Assembly: GCA_022641835.1 (NCBI GenBank)
Contig: CP048720.1
Location: forward strand, 248,001-312,000
Length of the DNA: 64,000 nucleotides
Reading direction: 5' to 3'
DNA from: Petasospora fabianii
Taxonomy: Eukaryota > Ascomycota > Saccharomycetes > Phaffomycetales > Wickerhamomycetaceae
The position numbers and the translations under genes are program-made. A model generated the notes under the pieces. That model did no database searches, was not told the origin of the DNA, and saw nothing but the letters and a program-made list of their open reading frames with translations. Below are positions 9,468-19,796 of the stretch, piece after piece (the first letter of the stretch is position 1; every line of letters begins with the position of its first letter).

Positions 9468-10388
9468 CCAATTTGTAACTATCAAAGTCGTGAGACATAT
9501 TATAAAAATGTGATTATCTAGACAGTGTGTGTTAAGTAGATGAAGCCTTTATAAGTGAATCATTTCCACTGTCATAATTATTCCTCTGCATGTACAATCC
9601 TTATCATGATGTGTCTTGTGACAAAAGATTATTGCGCTTGTTAAGCTAACTTCGACCGGCACCACGAAAGGGCAAGCTACGCTAAAATATATATGAATAC
9701 ATATTTCTGTGCCATGGGTAGCATAGACATGCAGTATCAGAGACAATACTGCGTTTTGATCAATAGACAACGATTAAGATCTTTTTAGGAGTATTTACTT
9801 AGAAAATAAAGAGCGAAAAAAGATTTTGGACGGAATTATTGGAAATTGGACCAAATATATTTTTATATCATTCCCAAATTGTCCAAAAATGTTACTTATG
9901 ATCTTCAGAAAAGGGTCACAAAATCTAGAAAAGTTCAGAAAATGCACCACTTCCACCAGTTATTTTATTGACTTAGTTCAATATCTTCCTTACAGCGTTG
10001 ATGTTAAGATAACTTTACTTGAGACAATTAGGGAGCGAGCCGAAAAGCGAAATAGTGTACGGGTGTCAGCACCGAAAACTGAAAACGCGCCTGAACCTGC
10101 ATAACGATAAAGCAAGGAAACTCTTGGAACACGACCTATGCCAATTCTAGAATTTTGCGCCGTTAAATGGTGATATCAAGCTACATGATTCTAAAGTATA
10201 GTTCAACAGCGTAAGTGTTTTAATATGCGGGGAGTAACGAGTTGGAGGGCCAAGCGTGAGATTCCATACCACCCATTAGCAGAAGTGTGCGGGACCGTAG
10301 CCTTGAATAGAGTTAGATCAAAAGCATTAAACAAGAAAATAAATCAAATATCAGGAGATGTGGGTACCACGTATAACAAGACTTATGT
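9468..10388. other. Gene-free region between tRNA-Asp and the siderophore transporter
   Basis: A/T-rich in its first half, with A-rich stretches near 9800-9960. The frames here have no domain signal. It includes the 3' flank of the transporter gene. I see nothing else. Confidence 0.5.
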
Positions 10389-12347
10389 TCAATTAGTCGA
10401 AGTCTTCTCCTCTGTGGTGGTCCTAGCCTCAGCAGCCTCAGCAGCCTCCCACTTAGCCTTTTGTTCTTTGTACTTGAAGGGCTCATCACAAAATCTCATG
10501 ACCTTCTCAACAATGTTCTTTGGAGCACGCGTGTAAGTGATGTACTTGGTCTCGATAGCGTTCTGGTCATCTCCCAAGTAGAAATTCTTCTGGAAGAACG
10601 AGACAACGAATGGAATACAAGTCAGACCAAGAGCAATGGCAGACAAGTAGTAGTAGACATAGAAGTAGGCATCCTTGGCAGCCTTTCTCTCAACCGAGTC
10701 GTATGGCAAGTAATAGATCTCCATGACCGAACCATAGTAAGTAGCAACCATGGTGTCGTTGACGGATGATGGCATGTACATTCTCAAAGCAGCTGGTAAC
10801 TTTGTCTGCCAGATAGCACCAGCAATAGCGGAACCAATGGCCTGACCAATAGTGGACCAGAGAGACAAGAGGGAGATGGCAAGGGCAGTATCCTGGTGAG
10901 GAACTGATGCCTGGGAGGAGACTTGGGAACCGACAACGGAACAAGAACCACCAATACCAATTAAGATTTGGGTCCAGACAATCGCAACGGTGGAAGCGTT
11001 ATCATAACGGGCCCAGTATGTGATTCCCATGGCAACAACCTGAAGAGAAAGACCGAAGCACTGTAAGTACTTGGCTCTGTGAGTGTATCTCTGGATAATT
11101 CCAACAAGAACACAGAAAGAGCAAGAAGCCATGGTGAAGGTGTTGTTGAAGTAAGTCCAATTAACGTAAGACCAGTCGAAAATAACCAAGGCGTAGGAGG
11201 ACAGGTAAGCAAGACGAATCATACCACCACACTGGTAGAAGAAGTCGATACAGACAGCAGTCATAAAAGTTCTGTTGGCCAAAATTCTCTTTGGCATGGA
11301 TGGGACTGGGGCAAGGTATAACTCGTAGATAGTGTAAACGATCAACAAGATACCACCAACAATAAACATGGCAATGAGTGATGGGTTCTTCCAGTGGTTT
11401 TTGGCAGATGTGTAGAGGGAGAGAGGCAACAACAAGAGAGCCCAACCAAAGGCAAGGAGAAGAAGGCCAGCCAAGTCACATTCAATGCACTGTCTACCCA
11501 AGTAACGGATCCACTGCTTGAAGTCCCTATTTGATGGAGGACGAACATTACCAAGAGCAGCTTGAGTAACCTTGGCTTGATGCTCCAAGTAGGACATGAG
11601 AAGAATGGCTGGGATCATTGTGACGGGGACAATGATACAGAACATACCGTAACCCCATCTCCAGTTATGCTTCAAAACAGAATCGACAATAAGACCAGTG
11701 AACCAGGTGTTGATCAAGTATGGAGTAGACAGAAGGCCAAGCAACAAACCTCTGTACTTCAATGGCGTAATATCGGCAGCAATCAAGGTGGTCAGCAAAC
11801 TGATACCGGTGGTACCAATGGCCATGACAACGTTACCCACAGTGAAAGCAGTGACATTTTGACAAGCAGAACAGATGATACCACCAATACAGAACATGGT
11901 AATTGCGACACCGAAAGTCCATGGTCTGGAAGTAATATCGGCAATCTTGGCAATGATAACTGGAGAGACGGAAGAGATGATAGAAGTAGCGACATCGACA
12001 GTGGCCAGCATAGAGTGCTTACCAAAGACAGAAGTGGCCTCTGGTGAATAGTTGTAGGTTGTAGCACCCTCGAAAGTGTAGACCCAAGAGATAACGAGAA
12101 GGGCGATCCAAAACAAGATTCTAATTCTCTTACCCTTACGACCTGGTTGATCCATGGTAGCTTTGACCATCTCCATTCTAGCAACACCACGGGACTGGTA
12201 GAGCTTCTTAACGGAGGAAGCATCAGACTCATTCTCAACAATCACTGGGTCCTCAGTGTCGTAAATCTGTTGTTCGACATCTTTGATGTCGTCCGACACG
12301 GAGTCAGAAGCTGCGTGGACAGGGGCTTTGATGGACTCTGTGCTCAT
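10389..12347 (-). CDS. Siderophore-iron transporter of the major facilitator superfamily (ARN family), 652 aa
   Basis: A polytopic protein with about 14 hydrophobic spans after an 80-residue cytosolic head. The segment QSRGVARMEMVK just before the first span, and SWVYTFEGATTYNYSPEATS in and after it, are typical of the fungal ARN/SIT siderophore:H+ symporters. PLKYRGLLLGLLSTPYLIN lies in the conserved loop of this family. The glutathione exchangers Gex1/2 are the closest alternative, since they belong to the same family. Members take up ferric siderophores at the plasma membrane or endosome, so this yeast can probably use siderophores made by others. Length is typical and the frame is intact. 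A 3 kb gap upstream leaves room for complex regulation, but I found no clear iron-GATA cluster near the start. Confidence 0.88.
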   Translation of the reverse strand: MSTESIKAPVHAASDSVSDDIKDVEQQIYDTEDPVIVENESDASSVKKLYQSRGVARMEMVKATMDQPGRKGKRIRILFWIALLVISWVYTFEGATTYNYSPEATSVFGKHSMLATVDVATSIISSVSPVIIAKIADITSRPWTFGVAITMFCIGGIICSACQNVTAFTVGNVVMAIGTTGISLLTTLIAADITPLKYRGLLLGLLSTPYLINTWFTGLIVDSVLKHNWRWGYGMFCIIVPVTMIPAILLMSYLEHQAKVTQAALGNVRPPSNRDFKQWIRYLGRQCIECDLAGLLLLAFGWALLLLPLSLYTSAKNHWKNPSLIAMFIVGGILLIVYTIYELYLAPVPSMPKRILANRTFMTAVCIDFFYQCGGMIRLAYLSSYALVIFDWSYVNWTYFNNTFTMASCSFCVLVGIIQRYTHRAKYLQCFGLSLQVVAMGITYWARYDNASTVAIVWTQILIGIGGSCSVVGSQVSSQASVPHQDTALAISLLSLWSTIGQAIGSAIAGAIWQTKLPAALRMYMPSSVNDTMVATYYGSVMEIYYLPYDSVERKAAKDAYFYVYYYLSAIALGLTCIPFVVSFFQKNFYLGDDQNAIETKYITYTRAPKNIVEKVMRFCDEPFKYKEQKAKWEAAEAAEARTTTEEKTSTN

Positions 12348-15300
12348 GACTGATGTGATGACACTTGAGGCTTACAGGCTAAACCTGGGATGCCTCATTA
12401 ATGGGGTTAACAGGGGGAAAATCACTGCATTTATAGGAAATCACAGGAGCAAAGCGGCACTAGGTATGTGGGAACTAACGGTAGAACCCGCAAAGGTGTT
12501 GCATCCTGCATCGGATTTTTTCCTAGTCTCTCGATGGGAGATGGGCAGTGGTCTAGTCCCGCATGGGCGCGGCAACAGGCGGTCAAGGAGTGAGCTTAAC
12601 ACTAAGGCTTTCACTTTGTTGGTTGGATACACTGAGAGCAATATGAGGACATTAACCTATTGACTCTGACTCAAGTATTATGATACACTCATGACAAGCT
12701 CTGGTTGCTGTTCAGGGCTGCGAGATATCGCTTCATTGATGGAGGCTAGGTCGCGCCTGAGAGATCGTGTACCTTGATCAAATAGATATCTTTGATAAAC
12801 TGTGGGAAAAGGTACTGGAAGAAAGTCTCTTTTGGAGGCACCGAAACCCTAAGGCATATGATCGATTATTGGCTGGAGGGCGTTTGAAGATTAAGGTCCG
12901 TTCTGTCTGCTGTGATTCCTTGTCTTGACATGTTTCGACGCAAACTCTTCATAAGTGTTGTGACACAAAGCACAGAGAGCAGCATTTCCAGTGTTGGACC
13001 CTACATACCCATTACTAGTGCTTTTCTATCAGTTGACGCTAGAGTAATAACATCCAAAAGTCAACATCTCTCTGTGAGTAGGTCCCTGATACTTGGATTC
13101 AGGCATGACTGGTATTGTTAGTTGTATTTAGCGTCGCGATGAAGTCTTCAAAGTAGGGGGCTCTTTGCGTTTGACCTCAAAATCTCCGGATGTACACCGA
13201 GAAAAGCAAAATAAAAGTTGTAGAAAATGGGCATGGTTGAAGAGTCTGTGAATACAGCTTTACATAGTTTGAGAAGAATGGTATCCAATGCTCGCCCTCT
13301 CAACATTCTATGTCACAGAGGTCATCAGAGACTTGGCTGAATCTGCAGATCTTTGAGCTGGAAGGTCCCTTTTTTTGGTAGAGGTTTCGAGATGAGGGTT
13401 CGGAGTGGGGCGGCAGAACATTAAGCGGGATAACGGAATGCCTCTGGAGATACCAAAGATGCTATTTACCATTACGAAGCTTTAGTGCTGGCTTAAGCTC
13501 AAAATGGTTGTCGTTAGAGCTACCACCCCAGTAAGATCTCATCATTTGTGCGGAGGGGCCATCGGAGACTTTTAGGTTTTAAGGGCCTAGTCAGTAGATG
13601 AACAAATGGGACTAGAAATAAGCTTTTCCCTGTCTGCACATGCATCAACCCGGGTTCGTGTTGAGAGTATTGCGAAAGAAACAAACAGCACACAAGACAA
13701 GAGAAAAAAAATCTGATTAATGACTACAGTTGAGACTGGTGCCAAGAAAAGGATCCGGCCATTCAATTGGATAATGCCTCAAAGCGCTGTTTACAGCATG
13801 GCTCTGGCGACACTCGACATTTCACACTTCCCACTGCACACCCTTTGATCATTTGATAAACACATGCATATCCCCGTACCCACTCGTATGCTTTATTGTG
13901 TCCCCTTACCACTTCAAGTATCCACCTCCATAATGCGGCTACGATGCGATGGTTTCCCGAAATGGGCGTTTGGCGGCGGAACTGGCCACAGAGTGAAGTG
14001 TACAAATGCTTCAAGCCTCGGAAACCATCACGTACGCTGCTTTTACCGGTGCAAGCGAAAATCTTTGTCAAAGCCCCCCACTTCGTATCAGATCAAGGTC
14101 GGTTCAACTCAATTGGGCATATGTGGGGAAGTACATGGTGTTGGTGAAATCTTGGCCACGACTGATCGTCACTGAGAAGTCATGACACCTGTAGAATGAC
14201 TGCAATAAAAAAACGATACTCTTTTAGCTACAAGTATGGATCTACACATACGGTGGTATCTGATGGCGTCAGATAAAATGGTCGATCACTTTGAATAAAG
14301 CTGCCCGCACAAAGAATTACTCTTTTTCTACAGTTGCATGTGCCCGCTGGGGCATATGAAAGACCGGGGAGCACAATCAAGCCTATGAGACCAGACCAGT
14401 TTACAACAAAACACCCACGATGACAAACATAGAACCGTTGTAATGTTTCGGCAATCGGGTTCGACCGCCGGGATATGAGCCACCCCAGCAAGGCATAAAA
14501 GAGAGGGAGATTGATGCACGGTAGCTGCCAGAGGCTAGAGGCCAGATATTAGACCCATAACGGTGGACTTTTTCCGACGCGAGTCCTAGGACTTCCCGAT
14601 TAGGAAACGGCTATAGCTATGCGATTTGGGTGTGCTTCTGGCGCTGACACAGCCAGCAGCAGGAGGGGGAGAGAAGGCAAGGATGGGATGATCAACCCGT
14701 GGTGCCTTCTGTTCGGTTTAAGTGAATCAAGACCACCAATGAATGAGGTTTGGAGCGCTACTCTTAACCCGTATTGGCCGTTGGTTGGCCCCTAGACACG
14801 CACGCACAAGCCTTCCTTGTTTTTCTGCACCTTGGCGATAAGCTTTTTCCCCTTTAAGGAGAAGCCCGAAACGTATTATTTAAACACATTGCTTCAGTCA
14901 AAGTTACAATGTGCCAAGCTGCTAGCCATCAAGCCGATATTATGTAGAGAACTAGTGAGGGTGTGGGGTTTCGCGGGTGTCCATATTTGATCCTTGAGTC
15001 AAGGACCCTGCGCTTGCCAAGCGCAGATCGCATAGATAGAGATTATTCAGGTTGAGATCAATCGATGCTGTTGGGATAGGTATGTCCTCCAACCGAAGTA
15101 TTAAGTAACCTTTTATCGTACACTGTTTCCAACAGGAACAGCTCCTATAGAAGCAAACAGCAGAACTAGCTCTTACTGTATACTATGGTTCTAGTGAGAC
15201 TGACGATGGCCGGCCCCCTGTGAGCAACAGCCGAGCTGAGAAACTCACGGTCTACTACACTGCGAACGTTTTTCCAACAGTCGTAAACTTATCAAGTATA

Positions 15301-15392
15301 AGCCGATAGAGCAGAGTTGTCATAAAATCATAATCATAGAGGTTGGTATCACAAAATAGAAATCAATGTAACTTTTGCCTATCATGAAACGC
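12348..15392. other. 3 kb gene-poor region
   Basis: Largest gap in the window. Frames of 60-103 codons occur on both strands but none resembles a protein. Composition changes from A/T-rich near 13.1-13.3 kb to more G/C-rich after 14.4 kb. Two abutting perfect palindromes at 14991-15026 are listed separately. A non-coding RNA could hide here, but I could not match SRP RNA, RNase P RNA or a spliceosomal RNA. Confidence 0.5.
14991..15026. promoter_or_regulatory. Two adjacent perfect palindromes, the first built around a Gcn4/AP-1 core
   Basis: TCCTTGAGTCAAGGA (14991-15005) is a perfect inverted repeat of seven bases around one central base and contains TGAGTCA, the Gcn4/bZIP consensus. Two bases later CTGCGCTTGCCAAGCGCAG (15008-15026) is a perfect nine-base inverted repeat around one base. 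As RNA, the second would form a six-pair stem with a seven-base loop. It could be a bZIP operator, a paired hairpin, or chance; function is not shown. Confidence 0.5.
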
Positions 15393-15743
15393 TCAAGACA
15401 TCGCCACCACGAATGTAACCAAGATGATCCCCCAGAAACCCATCATCTCTTTCCTAAATTCAACGGGGTCGGAGGGACCAAATTCAGTGGGTCCAAACAC
15501 AGCGGCATTGGAGACACGTTCATGTTGTTGAACAGCAGAGAAGGTACGCGTGACAGCTTCGGCTAGGTCGTGGGTCCGCGTGATACATTTTTCCCATAGT
15601 GCTGACCGCAATAGTAGACATAATGAGATCAAGAGAAGTAGACAGTGCACCGTCAGCCTGTGATCAGAGTAGAAGGTTCGTATTTGCTTCATGGAGCGTG
15701 GAGCACCGTTGGATGGGGCGTGCACGATTGGATCGCTAGTCAT
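15393..15743 (-). CDS. Possible small two-span membrane protein, 116 aa
   Basis: From the ATG at 15743 the protein begins MTSDPIVHAPSNG and has a hydrophobic span at about residues 31-46, a soluble middle of about 50 residues, and a second span at about 101-115 ending at the C-terminus. The open frame continues upstream to 16127, but that part is Arg/Pro/Ser-rich and not protein-like, so I prefer the short form. I do not recognise a family. The span-loop-span layout and the hydrophilic PTEFGPSDPVEFRKEM segment speak for a real gene, but length alone does not exclude chance. Confidence 0.4.
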   Translation of the reverse strand: MTSDPIVHAPSNGAPRSMKQIRTFYSDHRLTVHCLLLLISLCLLLRSALWEKCITRTHDLAEAVTRTFSAVQQHERVSNAAVFGPTEFGPSDPVEFRKEMMGFWGIILVTFVVAMS

Positions 15744-16368
15744 GCCGAGTGTTGAGGAGTTGGTGACTGCTCGGCTCGTGTGCTCGAGCCTTTTACGAAG
15801 CGGGCAGCGGGAGGGCGTCGAAGACCCGAGAAAGAAAATGGATGATCTGTCAAAAGCGATGGAAACTCCTATAGGCGGAGAAGGTCTGTAGAGACGAGTA
15901 GGATGCGTGCTTGGTGAAGGGACAAAGCTGAATTTTGGTAGCACAAGCGACTCTGGGGTATGGACGTACTTTGTTAAGTATCTCGAGGTGTATTTACTTT
16001 TTGGTTGCATCGGCCCGACGTACAATTGGAACCGCGATAGTGCCTCGGCTAGACGTCGGCTTCGATGTACCGGAAATGATCTGTTTTCGGGGGGTTTGGC
16101 CAAATTCAAACAGCAATGTACAAGCAATCCTTCTAAAACGTATACCTGATATTCCGTTGGGCTCCATTAGAGCTGCCTTAGCCAGCTAAAAAGCCCCGCG
16201 ATGAGACTCATCTGGCTTAGCGAGAGTGGTGTATGGGTGTTCATTCCCCCCCCACTTTGCTATTCGTCTCGCGATTTTAAAACCTGGGCCAATTACAGAG
16301 GAAGGGGGTTGCATGCCATATCACATCAGCCAGAATCACAGACGCAAAAACACCAACAATCGTTAAGG
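15744..16368. other. Divergent promoter region with a CCAAT box before the NUZM gene
   Basis: No convincing ORF. A CCAAT box on the + strand at 16289-16293 lies about 76 bases before the NUZM ATG, where Hap-complex control of respiratory genes would act. That role is inferred. Confidence 0.45.
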
Positions 16369-17085
16369 ATGTCCGGTGGTATGGTCCCAGTCTTCAAGGT
16401 GAGTAGAACTTTGATTATCCACAGCTGCTTTTAAGGCAGTGGTTCGCGGGGAGAGCGCTCAAAATATGTTGAGACCTATCAGTTGACTAACCCCACATGT
16501 CAGAAATACACCACAGGATCCAAGGGTATCTGGGAGAAAATCCGTCAGCTTCTTGTGATCGCTCCGGAGCGCTCTTCTGGTAATCCTATTGTGTCACTTT
16601 ATCGTGTTCCTGCTCCAGGCTCGCACCCTGCTGCCAAGTCATACGATGACCCATACACTGTTCCAGCGGGTGACATTGCGGAGAACACATACTTCAAGAG
16701 AGATCACAGAAGAAACTATCCACGTGTGAGTACCTTTGACCAGACAAAGATAGCTGGACTACTTGAGATTGGTTCTGCTAAGGAGCCTCGTGTTCTTGTC
16801 GGTAAGGCTGGTGAACAGCAGTTGAGTGTTTACAATAAGCCAGAGGAACCAGTGTACCTTTCAACTCAACTCAAGAAGATTACTGATGACGTTATAAACG
16901 GTCAGATCTTGGGTAAGCACGGTGAGCCAGTCCTGGCGCCTTCCTTCAATAAGGGCATGCAGTGGAATATCATCAAGGATAATGGTGTATACGGTGTCGG
17001 CGAATACCCTTGCAGATTGTTCAACTACGCTGCTGTCGAAGGCACTACTACCGTCCCTCCAACTGCTGCTTCTACAGCCCAGTGA
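16369..17085 (+). CDS. NUZM: Mitochondrial complex I 21 kDa fungal-type subunit (NUZM), two exons
   Basis: Exon 1 is 16369-16398 and encodes MSGGMVPVFK. The intron is 16399-16503 (105 nt), with donor GTGAGT, branch-like TTGACTAAC and acceptor CAG. Exon 2 is 16504-17085. The joined protein has 203 residues and begins MSGGMVPVFKKYTTGSKG, then IWEKIRQLLVIAPERSSGNP, which matches the fungal 21 kDa NADH:ubiquinone oxidoreductase subunit (Neurospora 21.3a, Yarrowia NUZM). The C-terminal half (FNKGMQWNIIKDNGVYGVGE) also fits. It is an accessory subunit of the inner-membrane enzyme. Its presence implies a functional respiratory complex I. An in-frame ATG inside the intron could mislead gene callers to a 200-residue form. 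Confidence 0.9.
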
Positions 17086-17371
17086 TGAGACTCCTCATTG
17101 AACGGCTCTCCACACTTATTTATTCTATTTATTGTCTATTTATTAATCAGCGCCCCATTAGTGTTTGTTTATATATTACAAATACATGTGACCTCACTAC
17201 AATCGATCAGCGTTGACATGATATGTATGCGTATTAAATCCATGTATTAGGTCATTGCCGGTTGATTCCGCCGAACTTGACAGGAAAGCTATTCATCATC
17301 GAGTACACCAACATTTGGCGAATGCCTTAAGGTCCTGCATGAAATAGAGAGATGGGCCGTGCATCATTATT

Positions 17372-18160
17372 TTAGTAGAACTGTCTCTTTGTCTTTCCCA
17401 AAGCGTAGCCCGCACTGAAACTCAACCCGGCAATAAAGCTGATAAGCATTATGCTATGTGTTAGCTCCTTCTGACTAGACGATGGACGTTTGGCCTTTCG
17501 CTTGTTACTTTTTTTCAAAGAAACGTGTGAACTGGAGACAACAGAGGATGAGTTGGATACATCCATAAACACAACCTGACTGCCATTCTCAGGTTCTAAC
17601 AAGGCAGAATCCTCATCAGACACAGCGGCTTCATCTGTAGCAGAGTCATAGAGTTCTTCCTTGGGAGGCGTGGCAAGTATAGTAGTTAGTGAGGTGTTCA
17701 AATCCACCGGTACGCTCGATATGTGTGTCTGCCTCCTTGGCTCATTCCCTTGTGGGTTCACAAAGCGGGCCGTCTTGACCATATTCGTGTCCTCTTCGTC
17801 TTTATCTTTTTCAACACCAAGTCCATCCTCATCTTCAAAGTAATCATATTGATCTTCGGCTCGCTCGTCTGGGACCCCTGTATTTCGAATCGTACACTTC
17901 CTCAACCTTTCATGGTCCAAGTCAATCCACGACTCTTACCAGTCTTGTTAGTATTCAGCTCTACGTTTCAATAAACTCAACAGGTGTTACTTACCTTCAA
18001 CACCTCGGGGTGAGGCACTGCTCAGGGATCGGAACGCGTCGATGTCCACCATCTGTGAGGACTGAGCATCCATAACACTATCGGAATTGAGATACCACTC
18101 GCGCTCCGCGTTACTTCGCCACCGCGCAAGCACACTGTTGTTAAACTTTGCCTGTTTCAT
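17372..18160 (-). CDS. Tail-anchored membrane protein of unknown function, two exons, 242 aa
   Basis: Exon 1 is 17995-18160 and starts MKQAKFNNSVLARWRSNAER. The 60-base intron 17935-17994 has donor GTAAGT, a perfect TACTAAC branch site, and the only frame-keeping acceptor TAAG. Exon 2 is 17372-17934. The joined protein is acidic and Ser-rich in the middle (EDQYDYFEDEDG, DSATDEAAVSDEDSALLEPE), then basic (KKSNKRKAKRPSSS), and ends in a hydrophobic span SIMLISFIAGLSFSAGYALG followed by KTKRQFY. That is the layout of a tail-anchored protein with a large cytosolic part, placed in the ER, outer mitochondrial or peroxisomal membrane. I do not recognise the family. The basic residues after the anchor would fit mitochondria or peroxisomes; this is weak. 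Confidence 0.7.
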
Positions 18161-18408
18161 TGTGTGGATGAATTATTTGTTTGTATCTGGGAGGGAAGAG
18201 AATAGGGTTAAGGACAGAGGAATGGTAGTTATAGTTGCTGTGGAGCGCGCTAGGTGTGGGGTGTGGGGGCGTGTGGAGCAGCGCTGCGATGAGCCAAACA
18301 AGGAATTTGACACCTTCGTCACGATTAACAAAAACACCGACACGGGAGGGCCACGCTCGCGGGGCGGGGAAGCTTATGGGAGTTTAATGCACGGTAAAAG
18401 GTCTTGCC

Positions 18409-19012
18409 TCATTTGAGCCCCTGGAGTAGCTTGTACAATGGACGGGAGAACAGGGCAGAAATGGTGATTACCGTCGATGCGAGTGTGAGCAACGGCACGA
18501 GGTCCACGGGCACGACGCCAAGTACGGTGGAACTGACAACTGTGGAGCGATTTGGTTAGTAGTGTCCAGTGTTGTTATAAATGCAGAGAATACATACGAA
18601 TAGATCCTGTTACATTGTGCGGAGAATTCATAAACTCGGTATCCTTGGTAAAACAATTGTACCTTGTCTCAAGTTTCAATAACATGCGAGTTCCGTCTTC
18701 CGCCTTGGTCTGGACGAGGTCGAAATGAACAACTTCAATTGGATCCAACGCGCTCCACGAGAAGCGGGCGTTGTAAAAGTTTGATGGCTCAACACCTTCC
18801 AATGATATCCATGATTCTGAACTCACGCCAGAGTTAGGGGAGGGGACCAGGAATGTCACTTCTGCGATGCTGCCGACATTAACAACTGGTGTATTTGACG
18901 TAATATCTGCGAGACCACTCAACGCGTCCTCTGGGGCCTTGAAAAAGAACGCCTCGGTATTTGCCAGACATAGTGACACCATAACAGTGCAGCAAAGAAG
19001 AAATTGAATCAT
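18409..19012 (-). CDS. Type I ER-type membrane protein of unknown function, two exons, 181 aa
   Basis: Exon 1 is 18598-19012, the intron 18540-18597 (58 nt; GTATGT donor, CTACTAAC branch site, CACAG acceptor), and exon 2 18409-18539. Residues 1-22 are a signal peptide (MIQFLLCCTVMVSLCLANTEA). A lumenal beta-rich region with one N-glycosylation sequon (NVT) follows, and a span near the C-terminus (LVPLLTLASTVITISALF) leaves a short basic tail. Without splicing the frame ends 13 codons after the donor and lacks the anchor. The layout resembles small lumenal partners such as PIG-X/Pbn1 or TRAP-alpha-like Irc22, but I see no decisive motif, so no name is given. It is divergent from the next gene, about 208 bases away. 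Confidence 0.7.
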
Positions 19013-19220
19013 GATACGAGCAATTCACCAAATGATCCTCCCAAAGCGTCTTGATCTGGCCAAACATGATGAGACCTTTGAGCTCGCCTATATCAAACGT
19101 TCGCGAAATATCTTTACCGCCCAGGCCGCGAGCGCGCGCTCCTTTAGAAAAAAGCAGGTACACTTGCTCCTTCTGATATCACTATAGCATCTCTCCATCC
19201 CTGAATCGACTCATTTAGAA

Positions 19221-19796
19221 ATGCCGGATCTTCTGTTCATCCCAGCAGATGCGATGGAAGACGAAAACGCGTTTCTGTTCTATCTCACACAACTCGAGCG
19301 AGATGCGAACGATCCAGCGGTGAGATTGCACCGTAACCGCCAGCGTCATCATCCTGGTCGAGTCGCTGCAGAAGAGCCATGCTTCTTCTCCTTCTCCCGA
19401 CTCGTCGAACTCTTTACATTTGCATACCTCCCCTTAGTACTCTCTCGTGTTCTTCACAGTCTCTTATCAGCATCAGTGTTCTCCGATAACATTGTGTCAG
19501 AACTACACGATTACATCTACAACTCGTCCTATGCTCCAAATTCACTTTTGTTGAAATTCAACAATGTGGTGTTTGAACAAGCATCCGATTTTATTGACAT
19601 CCAAAAATTTGAAAGTACACTCAGGGCCATGACAGTAATTCTGTACGTGTTGTACTCGTGTTCCATGTCGATTTACATCACTCTCACGCTGATGTTCTTT
19701 GTTTTGGCGCTCTCGATGACCACGGTAAGGAGATGGGGCAGCGAGTTGCCAAAGTACCTCTACAATGTATTTAGGGGTCGGAATGGTGTTATTTGA
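19221..19796 (+). CDS. Multi-span membrane protein of unknown function, 191 aa
   Basis: The protein has an acidic N-terminus (MPDLLFIPADAMEDENAFLF), a His/Arg-rich stretch at about 35-48, a hydrophobic segment at about 60-85 and two close spans at about 138-170, then a short basic tail. Either of two Met residues (1 or 12) could start it. No motif identifies a family. The rare amphipathic pattern and normal codon use support a real gene. Confidence 0.65.
   Translation: MPDLLFIPADAMEDENAFLFYLTQLERDANDPAVRLHRNRQRHHPGRVAAEEPCFFSFSRLVELFTFAYLPLVLSRVLHSLLSASVFSDNIVSELHDYIYNSSYAPNSLLLKFNNVVFEQASDFIDIQKFESTLRAMTVILYVLYSCSMSIYITLTLMFFVLALSMTTVRRWGSELPKYLYNVFRGRNGVI

Noticed and set aside
15008-15026. 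Anticodon-arm-like hairpin with loop TTGCCAA, suggesting a tRNA-Gly(GCC)
   Set aside because: No matching acceptor, D or T arms can be drawn around it, so it is not a tRNA gene.
15393-16127. 244-codon version of the small membrane protein
   Set aside because: The first 128 codons give a Ser/Arg/Pro-rich product unlike a protein; the ATG at 15743 is more plausible.
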